A DNA stretch of 64,000 nucleotides, from the NCBI RefSeq assembly GCF_004368965.1, contig NZ_SORO01000001.1, positions 1,768,001 through 1,832,000 on the forward strand, read 5' to 3'. Shown piece after piece: positions 11,004-19,999 of this stretch. This stretch comes from Leptospira meyeri. Lineage in GTDB: Bacteria > Spirochaetota > Leptospiria > Leptospirales > Leptospiraceae. Both the position numbers and the translations under genes were made by a program. The notes beneath the pieces are model-generated. The model was not told where the DNA came from. It worked only from the letters and a program-made list of their open reading frames with translations, and made no database searches. Position 1 is the first letter of the stretch, and the number at the start of each line of letters is the position of its first letter.

Positions 11004-12932
11004 ATGAACCGTGAGCCCACTGACGACCGGATTTGTTTGCTCTGTGCTGAATCCCAAGTTCCCAATGGGATCACAAAGAATGGGCGCTTTTTTTGCCAAA
11101 CTTGTGATCGAGAATGGATTTTAGAAAAACGAAAAATCCCAAGGATTGGGAAAAACATCCTCTCTTCTCAGGAGAAAACAGAATTCCTCCTGGACAACCT
11201 TTCTTTATTCAACTCCTCCATGGGTTTAGAAGACTTAATGCAAAGGTTTACCGAACTTATCTCGGTCCGGCTAAAACGTGACAAAGTAGCAGTTTTCATC
11301 ACCAATCTTGAGTTAGGTGAAATAAGATTAGTTTATTACTCTAGCCAGAAACGAACCTTACAAAGAGCCATCAACAGAATCGCCCTTGATTATGATTTAA
11401 GTTATGGAGTTTTAATTGAATCCATGGCAAAAGGCGAGCCGTGTTTTTATAAATTTACAGACCAAAAACATCCGTTTTACGAATTTTATTCAAAACTCAC
11501 CGGAACCAAATCACAGTTGGTGATTCCTATTCTTTATGCGAATACAGCAGTGGGATTATTGACTATTGATTACGAAGAAGAAGATTACTCAGATTTTTTA
11601 GAAGACCAAGAAATATTACAACTAGTAGTTGGTCAATTTGCGGTATCCCTCAGGAATTCTCTGTTATTTTCTAAATCAGAAAATCAATCCAAGAACTTTC
11701 AAAGTCTGCACACAGCGGCACTCACGTTAAGCCAACTGTATTTAAACAATCATGATGAAATGATTCGAATGATTCTTCTCACTTTATCGGGAATAGTGGA
11801 GTCATCATTTACTTATTTAATGGAAAGTCAGAAAGGAGCTTCCAAAACAAAAATATTCAAACTCTACCGAGATTTAGAAAATTACCAAATCCATACAGAA
11901 ACACAAATGATAGAAACGGATTCCATCGAATCTATCTTACAAATGAAAGAGACAATCGTCATGAATCCAACAGAACAACCTATTTTTCAAACCATAGGAA
12001 TAAAAGGTAAAGAATCCATGATATTTCCAATCGTATTGGAAAATGGTACTCGCTGTGTATTTGTTCTCACAAAACAAGATAGTCGATTCCCACACGATGA
12101 AATAGAGGCTTTAAATGCTTTTATCTCATTAGCAAGAATCACTATGGAAAACTCCAACCTATACCAAAACCTTTCTAACAAAGAAAGACTGGAAAAAGAA
12201 ATTGAAATCGCCAAGGAAATTCAAAGCACTCTTTTACCAAGAAAAGCCCCCGAAGCGGAAGGGTTTTCCTTTGGTGGTTTTATGGTTCCTGCCCGTGGAA
12301 TCGGTGGGGATTATTATGACTTCATTCTATCACCTAACAGAAATGAATTGTTTATTTGTATTGGAGATGTGAGTGGGAAAGGTGTGGCTGCCGGTCTTGT
12401 TATGGCAACCGTTAGAACAATTCTTCATTCTCTGGTTCGTGTAAAAGATTCTCCCTGGGAAATTTTAAACGATATCAATAACTATCTTTATTCCAATTAT
12501 AAAGAAGCAATCACCCCACGTTTTATGAGCCTGATTTTGCTTCGTTGGAATCTCATTACTGGAGAAGTCCTTTTTTCCGGTGCCGGGCATGGAAACTTCT
12601 ATCACTACCATGCGGGGTTAAACTCCCTTTCTGTGATTGAAACAGAAGGTGTCATATTGGGAATCAAACCGGATATTTCCGAATTTCGCAATGAATCCAA
12701 ACTAAAATTTGAATCTGGAGACACTATTTTATTATATACCGATGGAGTCACGGAAGCGCTGAATGCAAACGAAGTCCAGTTTGGGGAACAACAACTCAAG
12801 TCGAGTTTTCTCTCTTGTATCCAATTGGAGCCAAAAAACATCCTAGAGCGGATCTATGCGGAACTAAAAGAATTTGTCAAGGAACAGGAACAACACGATG
12901 ATATCACTATGGTGGCTGTAAGGAAGATATGA
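11004..12932 (+). CDS. Zinc-ribbon/GAF/SpoIIE-type PP2C serine phosphatase (RsbU-like)
   Basis: A 642-residue cytoplasmic signalling protein. Residues 8-33 hold two CxxC pairs (CLLC and CQTC) like a zinc ribbon. A GAF-like region follows (about 60-220), then a second sensor-like region to about 390, a helical linker (KERLEKEIEIAKEIQSTLLP) and a PP2C domain (about 420-640). The PP2C shows GIGGDYYDF, IGDVSGKGVAAGLVMA, GAGHGNFYHY and LLYTDGVTEA, which hold the metal-binding aspartates. Such enzymes dephosphorylate STAS anti-anti-sigma proteins; one is encoded at 52546. Its 3' end overlaps tilS by 4 bp. The ribosome-binding site is weak. Confidence 0.92.
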   Translation: MNREPTDDRICLLCAESQVPNGITKNGRFFCQTCDREWILEKRKIPRIGKNILSSQEKTEFLLDNLSLFNSSMGLEDLMQRFTELISVRLKRDKVAVFITNLELGEIRLVYYSSQKRTLQRAINRIALDYDLSYGVLIESMAKGEPCFYKFTDQKHPFYEFYSKLTGTKSQLVIPILYANTAVGLLTIDYEEEDYSDFLEDQEILQLVVGQFAVSLRNSLLFSKSENQSKNFQSLHTAALTLSQLYLNNHDEMIRMILLTLSGIVESSFTYLMESQKGASKTKIFKLYRDLENYQIHTETQMIETDSIESILQMKETIVMNPTEQPIFQTIGIKGKESMIFPIVLENGTRCVFVLTKQDSRFPHDEIEALNAFISLARITMENSNLYQNLSNKERLEKEIEIAKEIQSTLLPRKAPEAEGFSFGGFMVPARGIGGDYYDFILSPNRNELFICIGDVSGKGVAAGLVMATVRTILHSLVRVKDSPWEILNDINNYLYSNYKEAITPRFMSLILLRWNLITGEVLFSGAGHGNFYHYHAGLNSLSVIETEGVILGIKPDISEFRNESKLKFESGDTILLYTDGVTEALNANEVQFGEQQLKSSFLSCIQLEPKNILERIYAELKEFVKEQEQHDDITMVAVRKI

Positions 12933-14229
12933 TCCCGGAAATTTCCACTTCGATTTCAAATCTTTTTGAGTTAGCCCTAGGCAGAATGGGGAACCGACTC
13001 CAAATTCTATGGGCAAAAAACAAAACTCAATTTCTCGTTTCTTATTCCGGAGGGAAGGACTCTTCCATTTTGGTTCTCTTTTGTCAGTATCTCAAAGAGA
13101 AATACCAAATCCCGTCTCCAATATTGTTTTATTTGTCTCACGGCATCCGTTCCATTGAATCAGAAGAAAAAGAGTTATTTCATTTTTTAGAAAAAACAAA
13201 TTTTCCTTATTTTTTTGTAAAAAAAAAATCCCAAATCTTTCTCTTAAGCTAAAAAAAGGATTAGAGGAAACAGGTAGATTGGTTCGTTATCACGAACTAA
13301 AAAAAATTACCGATAAAAATCCATCCATCATTCTCACTGGACACCATTGTAAAGATTACACAGAATCTATTTTTTTACACCTAACGAGAGGAGGTGGAAA
13401 AAAAGCTTTTTACACTCTCCCTCCGTTTGACGGGGAACGTTTTTTACCTTTGGTTTTCTTTGAAGATAAAGAACTAGAACAACTCTATCAATTTGTTTCT
13501 AAACATATGCGAATTTTTGAAGATGAATCAAATCTAAATCCAGTTTATAAACGAAATCGCATTCGTATGGACTTACTTCCCATTTTAGAAAAAGAAAATT
13601 GGAACTTTCATAAAACTTATTGGAATTTTCATGACAGGTCCCAGTTAGATCTAAATTTTGATTTAAAACAGGAATCCGTTTCAAAGCCATCCCCTCATAT
13701 TTTTCGAATCCCTCATGAAACTTGGGTTAGTCTTGGAGTAACCGCAAAAAAAGATCTTATTGATTTTCATTTAAAACTACTAGGTCACTATCCCCTATAC
13801 AAGTCAGGATTTGAAAATTTTCATCTCCAATCAGAAGGAGAAAGGGCATTTTTAGAGAACAAAAATTGTTTTTTATACAAATCAAAGTTTGGTGATTTAT
13901 TTCTTATCGATAAAAAGTCCCCCGCCTTCAAAAAAGCTGTCTCATTTCGAGAAGGTGAAAATTTATATATCGAATGGAATCAAAATAGGTTTAAACTATC
14001 TGACCCTCAAGAAAAATACAGTCTAGGGTCTTGGCATCATGGCCAAAAAATCCAAATTCGTTCAGGAAATAAGGAAATTTCAGAATGTATGCGAGAAAAC
14101 GGAATTCCCTTCTTTTTAAGAACTTACATTCCCATTCTCTATTTTGACGGAGAACCTATCCAAATTTTATTTTCTCTGTTTTCCAAAAGCGAAAAGAATT
14201 ATCCCAAACGAATCTATCTAGAAAGGTGA
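12929..14229 (+). CDS. tilS: tRNA(Ile)-lysidine synthase, split by a -1 frameshift at an A10 run
   Basis: The enzyme makes lysidine at C34 of tRNA-Ile(CAU) and is normally essential. The first frame (12929-13252) carries the PP-loop SYSGGKDSSILVLF and then runs into TAA shortly after a run of ten A (13219-13228). The second frame continues the family sequence with TGHHCKDYTESIFLHLTRGGG and the C-terminal domain to 14229. Joining the frames by re-reading one A gives about 433 residues, the normal TilS length, with no gap in homology. Possible causes: a lost A (mutation or base-calling error), or real slippage on A AAA AAA that restores the frame. The gene overlaps the phosphatase by 4 bp at ATGA. 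Confidence 0.9.
13219..13228 (+). other. A10 homopolymer at the tilS frameshift site
   Basis: Ten consecutive A follow GT. Reading in the upstream frame gives GTA AAA AAA AAA TCC, which leads to TAA at 13250-13252. Slipping back one base at the end gives ATC CCA AAT and opens the downstream TilS frame. The run contains the A AAA AAA slippery heptamer. No strong stimulatory hairpin is visible just downstream. Confidence 0.85.
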
Positions 14230-14234
14230 ACTAG

Positions 14235-14867
14235 ATGCATAAGTATTCTAAAGAAATTCCCTTTCCCGAAACTAAATTTTTCACTTCAATCGCCAATATT
14301 AATGAAAAAGAGGAATTGGACTCCGTACCATCCATAGCCTTTATGGGAAGGTCCAATTCGGGGAAATCAAGTTTACTAAACGCACTTTCCAATCATAGAG
14401 GACTTGCCAAAGTTTCAAGAACTCCAGGAAAAACTAAGCTAATCAATATTTTTAAAACAAAAGAGGGTTTTAATCTTATCGACTTACCCGGCTTTGGTTA
14501 CTCAAAAGCATCACATAAAGAACATAAAGAAATGATGAAACTCTTGGAAGGATTTTTAAATTCTTGGAAACATCTAAAATTCTTATTTATCCTTTGTGAT
14601 TCACAAAGAGAATTCCCAGAAGAAGAATTATCAACCATCGAAGTTGCCATGGAGAAAAAAATCAAACCAGTGGTGATCCGCACTAAAATAGACAAACTAA
14701 ACCAAAGTGAACAACACCGTGTCAGAACGGAAATGGAATCTGCTATGAATGAAATAGGAATTCCGTTTCGAGTTTTTTATTTATCAGCAACTACAGGAAG
14801 GGGAATTGGAGAACTACGAGAATTTATTTTAGAGAATATGATAGATCAGACAAAGGTATCTAAATAA
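14235..14867 (+). CDS. engB: Ribosome-biogenesis GTPase EngB/YsxC/YihA
   Basis: A 210-residue GTPase needed in large-subunit assembly. Visible G motifs: G1 GRSNSGKSS (residues 38-46), G2 threonine in SRTPGKTKLIN, G3 DLPGFGYSK, G4 TKIDKLN and G5-like YLSATTGRG. Length and the FxxSIAN...PSIAFMGRSN opening match the family. It follows tilS after 5 bp. Its last 22 bp overlap the 3' end of the convergent gene at 14846. Confidence 0.95.
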   Translation: MHKYSKEIPFPETKFFTSIANINEKEELDSVPSIAFMGRSNSGKSSLLNALSNHRGLAKVSRTPGKTKLINIFKTKEGFNLIDLPGFGYSKASHKEHKEMMKLLEGFLNSWKHLKFLFILCDSQREFPEEELSTIEVAMEKKIKPVVIRTKIDKLNQSEQHRVRTEMESAMNEIGIPFRVFYLSATTGRGIGELREFILENMIDQTKVSK

Positions 14868-15556
14868 TTTCCAACATTTGATTCTGTTTGAAGGTTCATC
14901 ATTCCGAATAAATTGGATGTCATCATTTTACGGAAGTCGGTTAACAGAGCAAAGGTTTCCTTTAATTGTTCTTTCACGCGAATTAGCCTTATCTCTTCTT
15001 CTAATCGTTTTTTTTCAGATTCAATTTCTTTTAAACGTTCTTCTGAATGAACATCTGTAGATTTTTTCGTTTTTTCCGTTTCAAGCCTCGTCTCTAATTC
15101 TTTGATTTTAGATTCTAAATCTTTTTCATGAGACTTCCGTACCAGCTCTTTTGGGTCAGGTTTGGTTTTTTCCATCGATTTGGATTTTTTATCTTCATCT
15201 TCTTTTAATTGAAAAAGATCTTTGATAGACTTCCCATCAGAATAGGGAACAAGAGCTGGGTCTTCTTCCGATTGTGAATGCGGACGTGTCACGGCATGAG
15301 TTTCACCACTCACGGCCACCATTCGGCCATCTCTTAGTTCATAATTAATTTTTACTTGGACAGATTGAACCTCACGTCCTTCTCGAAAGGCTTGATTTTT
15401 GAATTCAGCCGCATGACCTAATTCATGAGAAATAACATGCAAAGCGGAGAGAGATTCAGGAGCACTTTCTAGTTGTCCATGTCCGACATAGTTCACCCTA
15501 CGATCTTTCAGAAGATCGACATTCATACGACTGAATGGGGACTCATCTATTCTCAT
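14846..15556 (-). CDS. SprA-related putative metallopeptidase with coiled-coil tail
   Basis: A 236-residue protein without a signal peptide. Residues 38-85 hold HVISHELGHAAEF, an HExGH zinc-site motif, followed about 25 residues later by YELRDGRMVAVSGETH. The pairing of HE..HA with a DGR..AV.GE strand is what I know of the SprA-related family (PF12118). From about residue 130 the protein is a charged coiled coil (KSMEKTKPDPKELVRK, then many E/K/R heptads). The ATG at 15556 has AGG six bases upstream. Substrate unknown; peptidase activity is inferred from the motif only. Confidence 0.68.
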   Translation of the reverse strand: MRIDESPFSRMNVDLLKDRRVNYVGHGQLESAPESLSALHVISHELGHAAEFKNQAFREGREVQSVQVKINYELRDGRMVAVSGETHAVTRPHSQSEEDPALVPYSDGKSIKDLFQLKEDEDKKSKSMEKTKPDPKELVRKSHEKDLESKIKELETRLETEKTKKSTDVHSEERLKEIESEKKRLEEEIRLIRVKEQLKETFALLTDFRKMMTSNLFGMMNLQTESNVGNYLDTFV

Positions 15557-15631
15557 GGAAACCTAACCACCTAATGGGTACTTCGGTTTGTCTTAAGAAA
15601 ATATTAGTAAGAAATTAGATTTTTGGAAAGC

Positions 15632-15660
15632 GAAAACTCTCCTGATGGGAACAGGAGAGT
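15632..15660 (-). terminator. Rho-independent terminator of the DUF1566 lipoprotein gene
   Basis: A perfect 9-bp stem (ACTCTCCTG/CAGGAGAGT, 15636-15644 with 15652-15660) has a 7-base loop. Read on the minus strand it is followed by TTTTCG. It lies just after the stop at 15683 and separates that gene from the metallopeptidase gene. Confidence 0.75.
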
Positions 15661-15682
15661 GGTAAAATGCAGAAATTAGGTC

Positions 15683-16366
15683 TTAAGGACCGGTGCGAAT
15701 GCAACGGACATAATTTCTTTGCGTTTTGACGACATTCCTTTGGACTCCGTACGACTGTCTGTCGAAGGAAATGGCATAGGCAGTTTCCCCAGGAAGGTCC
15801 TCATGATTGGACCAAGCAGTCCAATAGTCTTCTTCTTGAGTGGAAGGAAAGAATTGGAGCGTTGCGGCCCGACCAGGAATCACCAATCGTTGGTATTCAA
15901 TGGCGGTAGGAACACGCCAAGTAGCACCTAAATAATTGCTGTTTTGGCAAGCTGCATACAACTCACTTGTTCCAGCAATCCCGATGGAAGAAAATCCTTG
16001 GACCACTTGCGGGAATGCCACTGAGTTACAAGCATGAGTTTTGGAGTCACAAAATGCAACAGGTGCGGCACCAGCTCTGGCAGTATCGTATGGATTGAAA
16101 ATAGAACCTTGTGGTGCCCCCAAACAATCATTAAATCCTGCACGATATACTTGGCCGTGCGTACATTTTTGCCAAACCAAATTGGCAACTGTATCAGTGA
16201 TGGTTCCGTTTCCATTGTCACGAAGACTTTGGTTTGCGATGAGACCTGCGAAAAGTTGGTTGGTTTCTTCCGGGCTTAAACCGTAGACATCTTCTACTGG
16301 CTTCATTTCACAGTTCATGAAAAAAGATAAGACCAAAAGAGCGAAACAATATTGAATTTTTTTCAT
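15683..16366 (-). CDS. DUF1566 (Lcl C-terminal type) lipoprotein
   Basis: A 227-residue probable lipoprotein. Residues 1-18 are a signal with LSFFMNC, a relaxed spirochete lipobox. The mature part begins RDNGNGTITDTVANLVWQKC, then has ATWRVPTAIEYQRLV, EEDYWTAWSN and a C-terminal RNYVRCIRT. This succession of motifs marks the DUF1566 fold, common in surface or periplasmic proteins with lectin-like architecture. Ligand unknown. A strong AGGAGG ribosome-binding site precedes the ATG. The gene is 13 bp downstream of the Omp85 gene, so co-transcription is likely. Confidence 0.85.
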   Translation of the reverse strand: MKKIQYCFALLVLSFFMNCEMKPVEDVYGLSPEETNQLFAGLIANQSLRDNGNGTITDTVANLVWQKCTHGQVYRAGFNDCLGAPQGSIFNPYDTARAGAAPVAFCDSKTHACNSVAFPQVVQGFSSIGIAGTSELYAACQNSNYLGATWRVPTAIEYQRLVIPGRAATLQFFPSTQEEDYWTAWSNHEDLPGETAYAISFDRQSYGVQRNVVKTQRNYVRCIRTGP

Positions 16367-16379
16367 AATCTATGCCCTC

Positions 16380-17867
16380 CTAAAATATATGGTTAAAGTT
16401 AATGAAAGCTTGTCTATCTTCATTGGAAATTGCATAATCAACGTAGATAACAGTTGCTTGGTTCCAAGGAATTCTTAGACCAATACCTCTTGAGTGTTTG
16501 TAGTTTTTTAGGTTCGCATCTTCCGTACGATCCCATACTCGTCCCACATCGTAGAACGGAACCAATTGGAAGTCAAAGTGTTGTCCTCCAAATTCGGCCT
16601 CAGCAAACTTCCAACGAATTTCAAAGTTAGCAAATGCCATTGTTTGGCCAACAAATCGATCTTGTTTGTAACCGCGAATGGTTGTCCTACCACCTAACCC
16701 AGACTGATTGGTTTCTGTACCCCACATATTGCGGTATTCATAAAATGGTGCATCCCCATTGGTTTGGATCATGGTTCCACGAGCAGCGATCACAAACTTT
16801 TCCAAAATCTCAGGAGGTTTGTTTGTAAACCATTGCACAGGACTGATAAAAACACGGCCCGAAACTAAGTTTTTGTTAAATTCTGAAGTAGAACCAATCG
16901 CTTTTGTGGAGCGTTCATGAGTGTATTCTAAAAACAATCCACGGTTTGGATCTGGTTCAAAGTCACGAGTGTCATACACAATACCTGCACGGATGGTATT
17001 CGTATAACCTCCATTCATACCTCGAATCTTTCCATCCTTGTCATCCCGAGTAACTTTGGTTTCTCCTTGCGGAGTTCCAACAGTACGATCGATATCAAGA
17101 AGTCCTAAAATTCCATCAGCAGGGCCTAATTGAGCATCGTTATATTTCCCATCATAAGTTCGAATGATTTGTTTGGAAAGACGAACCCCTGTTACCGTAC
17201 GAAGTGTTCCACCAAAGAAGGAATATTCACCGGAAGTACTAAAGTTGGGATTTTCAATATCATAACGATTGTATCTGTGATCACTGACAACAGGAGCTTC
17301 ACCAACGCCGGCATCTCCAGGTCGACGATAGTTCAGATTGTTTTCGTAATCTGAAAATAGTGCGTTCCTTCTGATTTGACCACTTGGGTCATTTCTCTCT
17401 AAGTAAGAAAGAGGTTGAAGGGTATTTTCTCCAATTCCAAAATAAAGGGAATTCGGATTTCTATCATAGATTAAGTCGGCACGAAGTCTCCATTTTGTAT
17501 CAAAGATAAATGGTGCATCCAAACTGAGCATGTGGTAAGGAGCTTGTTTGGTTGTATTAAAATATTGAGCAAATATTCGGAAACGATACGGAGTGTATTC
17601 AAACAAAGGAGACGACTTCGTCCCGTTGTAAAAATAGAGCACCCGTGCTCCGTATCCAATCCCCACGTTCGGATCGGAGTTGATGAGAGGAAGGCCGGTG
17701 AAATACCCTCCCTCTTTTTTAATCTTAAAGTCCCGCTCACTCAACCTCTTCTTTTCAGAGATTTCAAACGGAAGGTCCGTACGAGGTGCCCGTTCCTGAG
17801 CGAGAACCCCGTGAAAAAAGGAAAAAAACAAAAGAAGTGTAAAACTTCTAACTATATAATTGTACAT
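16380..17867 (-). CDS. Omp85-superfamily outer-membrane barrel without POTRA domains
   Basis: A 495-residue outer-membrane protein. The ATG at 17867 (MYNYIVRSFTLLLFF) gives a clean signal peptide ending VLAQ; a TTG six codons upstream is less likely. A short N-terminal part (EGGYFTGLPLINSDPNVGIG) leads directly into a barrel with no room for POTRA repeats. The TTIRGYKQDRFVG segment is the conserved RGF/RGY loop-6 motif of Omp85 barrels, and the last strand ends INFNHIF. The N-terminal segment resembles the DUF5982 module found with such barrels. A translocation role is unproven. It probably forms an operon with the DUF1566 lipoprotein. Confidence 0.83.
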   Translation of the reverse strand: MYNYIVRSFTLLLFFSFFHGVLAQERAPRTDLPFEISEKKRLSERDFKIKKEGGYFTGLPLINSDPNVGIGYGARVLYFYNGTKSSPLFEYTPYRFRIFAQYFNTTKQAPYHMLSLDAPFIFDTKWRLRADLIYDRNPNSLYFGIGENTLQPLSYLERNDPSGQIRRNALFSDYENNLNYRRPGDAGVGEAPVVSDHRYNRYDIENPNFSTSGEYSFFGGTLRTVTGVRLSKQIIRTYDGKYNDAQLGPADGILGLLDIDRTVGTPQGETKVTRDDKDGKIRGMNGGYTNTIRAGIVYDTRDFEPDPNRGLFLEYTHERSTKAIGSTSEFNKNLVSGRVFISPVQWFTNKPPEILEKFVIAARGTMIQTNGDAPFYEYRNMWGTETNQSGLGGRTTIRGYKQDRFVGQTMAFANFEIRWKFAEAEFGGQHFDFQLVPFYDVGRVWDRTEDANLKNYKHSRGIGLRIPWNQATVIYVDYAISNEDRQAFINFNHIF

Positions 17868-17939
17868 TCTCAACCTGTTAGCCAAAGAAACTGCCTTATG
17901 GTGGGAAGTTTGAAAAATATGTCAAATAGATTCGAAAAT

Positions 17940-18455
17940 TTATGTTTTTTCCGGTTCGATTCTGTGTAATATGATGAGCACCTCGTCTTGTTGGACAAGT
18001 TCACCTTGTGCTTTTCGAATTTCTTCCACTCGGCAAGCGTACGGTGCCTTAACAGCGTTCTCCATTTTCATTGCTTCCAAAATGAGAAGAGTCTCCCCAG
18101 GTTTGTGTTCCTGTCCCACACTAGTAGAGATTTGCACTACTTTTCCCGGCATCGGACTTTTGATTTCAGGGGATGTTTGTCCTCCACCTTCATACAAACG
18201 TTCGGTGAGTTTTCCACTCCATGTTTCTCCTTTCCAATGGAGGAAAATTTCATTTCGTACTTTCAGGTAATTTAATATAGATCCATCTAACATGGTTACA
18301 GATTGTAATGAATTTGTATTAGTGGATGAAATTTCTTCTTTGATTAAATTTTCTAGTTTGAACAAAAAGGATTTTGTTCCAAACCGTACTCGAACAGAGC
18401 CACCACTGACAAAAACAGAAGCAGGGCCCGACTTTGTTTCAAATAAATAATCCAT
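17940..18455 (-). CDS. Biotin carboxyl carrier protein subunit of an acyl-CoA carboxylase
   Basis: A 171-residue protein. The C-terminal 75 residues are a biotinyl domain with GETLLILEAMKMENAVKAP; the lysine of EAMKM is the biotinylation site. The N-terminal part resembles the linker between the carboxylase and biotinyl domains of methylcrotonoyl- or propionyl-CoA carboxylase alpha subunits. The ATG at 18455 is one base after the stop of the biotin carboxylase gene. Together the two equal one alpha subunit split into two polypeptides. The likely carboxyltransferase partner is at 52946. Confidence 0.9.
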   Translation of the reverse strand: MDYLFETKSGPASVFVSGGSVRVRFGTKSFLFKLENLIKEEISSTNTNSLQSVTMLDGSILNYLKVRNEIFLHWKGETWSGKLTERLYEGGGQTSPEIKSPMPGKVVQISTSVGQEHKPGETLLILEAMKMENAVKAPYACRVEEIRKAQGELVQQDEVLIILHRIEPEKT

Positions 18456-18456
18456 G

Positions 18457-19902
18457 TTAGATGGTTTCCTTAGACCAAGGGTTGGCTGGTTCCTTAGAAG
18501 TAAAAAAGGTTCCACTCAAAGCTAATTTTAATTCTTCTTTGGTATTATCAGATAAAAGTTCAACTTCATTGTCAGCAATGAAGTGAGTTGAAACCTTTCC
18601 TTCTGCAAATTCTTTGGCTGATACCAATTTTTGCAAAAATTGAAGATTTGTCTTTGGTCCAAAAACTATTGTCTCCGACAAACATTCAATCAATCGTTGA
18701 ATGGCAGTGATTCGATCTTCTCCCCAAACAATCATTTTTGCAATCATTGGGTCATAAAACATTGTGATCTCTGATCCGGAAACCACACCAGAATCAATTC
18801 GTAGGTAGTCTCTTGTCGGAAAAGATAAATGATGGATACGACCAATTGAAGGTAAAAAACCTTCTTTCGGATCTTCGGCATAAATTCGGACTTCCATCGC
18901 GTGTCCTTTTTGAGATGGAGTTTGTAATTGTGGCAATGCCTCTCCCTGACAAACTCGAATTTGCCATTCCACTAAATCAAGACCCGTTGTCATTTCTGTG
19001 ACTGGATGTTCCACTTGTAACCGAGTGTTCATCTCAAGAAAATAAAACTCTCCTGATTCACCTAATATAAATTCTACGGTTCCTGCCCCTTCGTATTGCA
19101 CTGATTTTGCGGCCATTACCGCTGCTTCAGACATTTTAATTTTTAAATCTGATGGGTATCTTGGAGCAGGAGTTTCTTCTACAACTTTTTGATGTCGTCT
19201 TTGTAAGGAACAATCCCTTTCGTGTAAGTGGATGATGTTTCCTTTTGTATCCCCAAAAATTTGAAATTCTACGTGTCTTGGATTTGTAATGTATTTCTCT
19301 AATAAAATGCGATCATCACCAAAAGCAGAAAGAGCTTCCCGTTTCGCGGATAAGATGCCCGCTTCCAATTCCTCAGGGGAGTTGATCCTACGCATTCCTT
19401 TTCCGCCACCACCAGCACTTGCCTTTGCCATAATGGGGTATCCAATTTTTTCTGCTTCTTTTTTGAATACAGAAATTTCTTGAGAAGCGCCTTCGTATCC
19501 TGGAACCACAGGAACTCCACTTTTTGCAACTAACAAACGTGAGCCGATTTTATCTCCCATCGCCTCAATGGAGTGGGGTTTTGGTCCGATGAATCGAATT
19601 CCATGTTTTTCTAATTGAGAAGCAAAGTCAGTATTTTCTGACAAAAATCCATAACCTGGATGGACTGCATCCGCACCTGTCGCTAGACAAGCCTTCACGA
19701 CTTTTTCAACATCTAAATAGGATGAACGTGCATCTGTTCCCCCTAAAGAGAACGCTTCGTCCGCAGACTGAACAAATAGACTTTGTGCATCTGGATCGGA
19801 AAAAACAGCAACCGTCCTTATCCCCATTTTTTTTGCAGTGCGAATAACCCGAACCGCAATTTCACCACGGTTGGCGATGAGTATTTTTTGGATTGGCTTC
19901 AT
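18457..19902 (-). CDS. Biotin carboxylase subunit of an acyl-CoA carboxylase
   Basis: A 481-residue ATP-grasp enzyme that carboxylates biotin with bicarbonate. It opens KILIANRGEIAVRVIRTAKK and has KASAGGGGKGMRR (glycine-rich ATP loop), HLHERDCSLQRRHQKVVEE and FYFLEMNTRLQVEHPVTEM with the catalytic E-N-R set. The ATG at 19902 (MKPIQK) is chosen because it starts the family; the frame stays open another 95 codons upstream, but that part overlaps the divergent LtaS-like gene and has no homology. It is followed immediately by the BCCP gene. AccC of fatty-acid synthesis is the main alternative assignment. Confidence 0.92.
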   Translation of the reverse strand: MKPIQKILIANRGEIAVRVIRTAKKMGIRTVAVFSDPDAQSLFVQSADEAFSLGGTDARSSYLDVEKVVKACLATGADAVHPGYGFLSENTDFASQLEKHGIRFIGPKPHSIEAMGDKIGSRLLVAKSGVPVVPGYEGASQEISVFKKEAEKIGYPIMAKASAGGGGKGMRRINSPEELEAGILSAKREALSAFGDDRILLEKYITNPRHVEFQIFGDTKGNIIHLHERDCSLQRRHQKVVEETPAPRYPSDLKIKMSEAAVMAAKSVQYEGAGTVEFILGESGEFYFLEMNTRLQVEHPVTEMTTGLDLVEWQIRVCQGEALPQLQTPSQKGHAMEVRIYAEDPKEGFLPSIGRIHHLSFPTRDYLRIDSGVVSGSEITMFYDPMIAKMIVWGEDRITAIQRLIECLSETIVFGPKTNLQFLQKLVSAKEFAEGKVSTHFIADNEVELLSDNTKEELKLALSGTFFTSKEPANPWSKETI

Positions 19903-19999
19903 GTGAGTAGGATCAAAATTAATGTGCCGTGAAAATAAATCAACAGAAAGATAGGAAGTCGATTGACCATCTCCTTCGTCGGCATATTCTTTTTTTATT

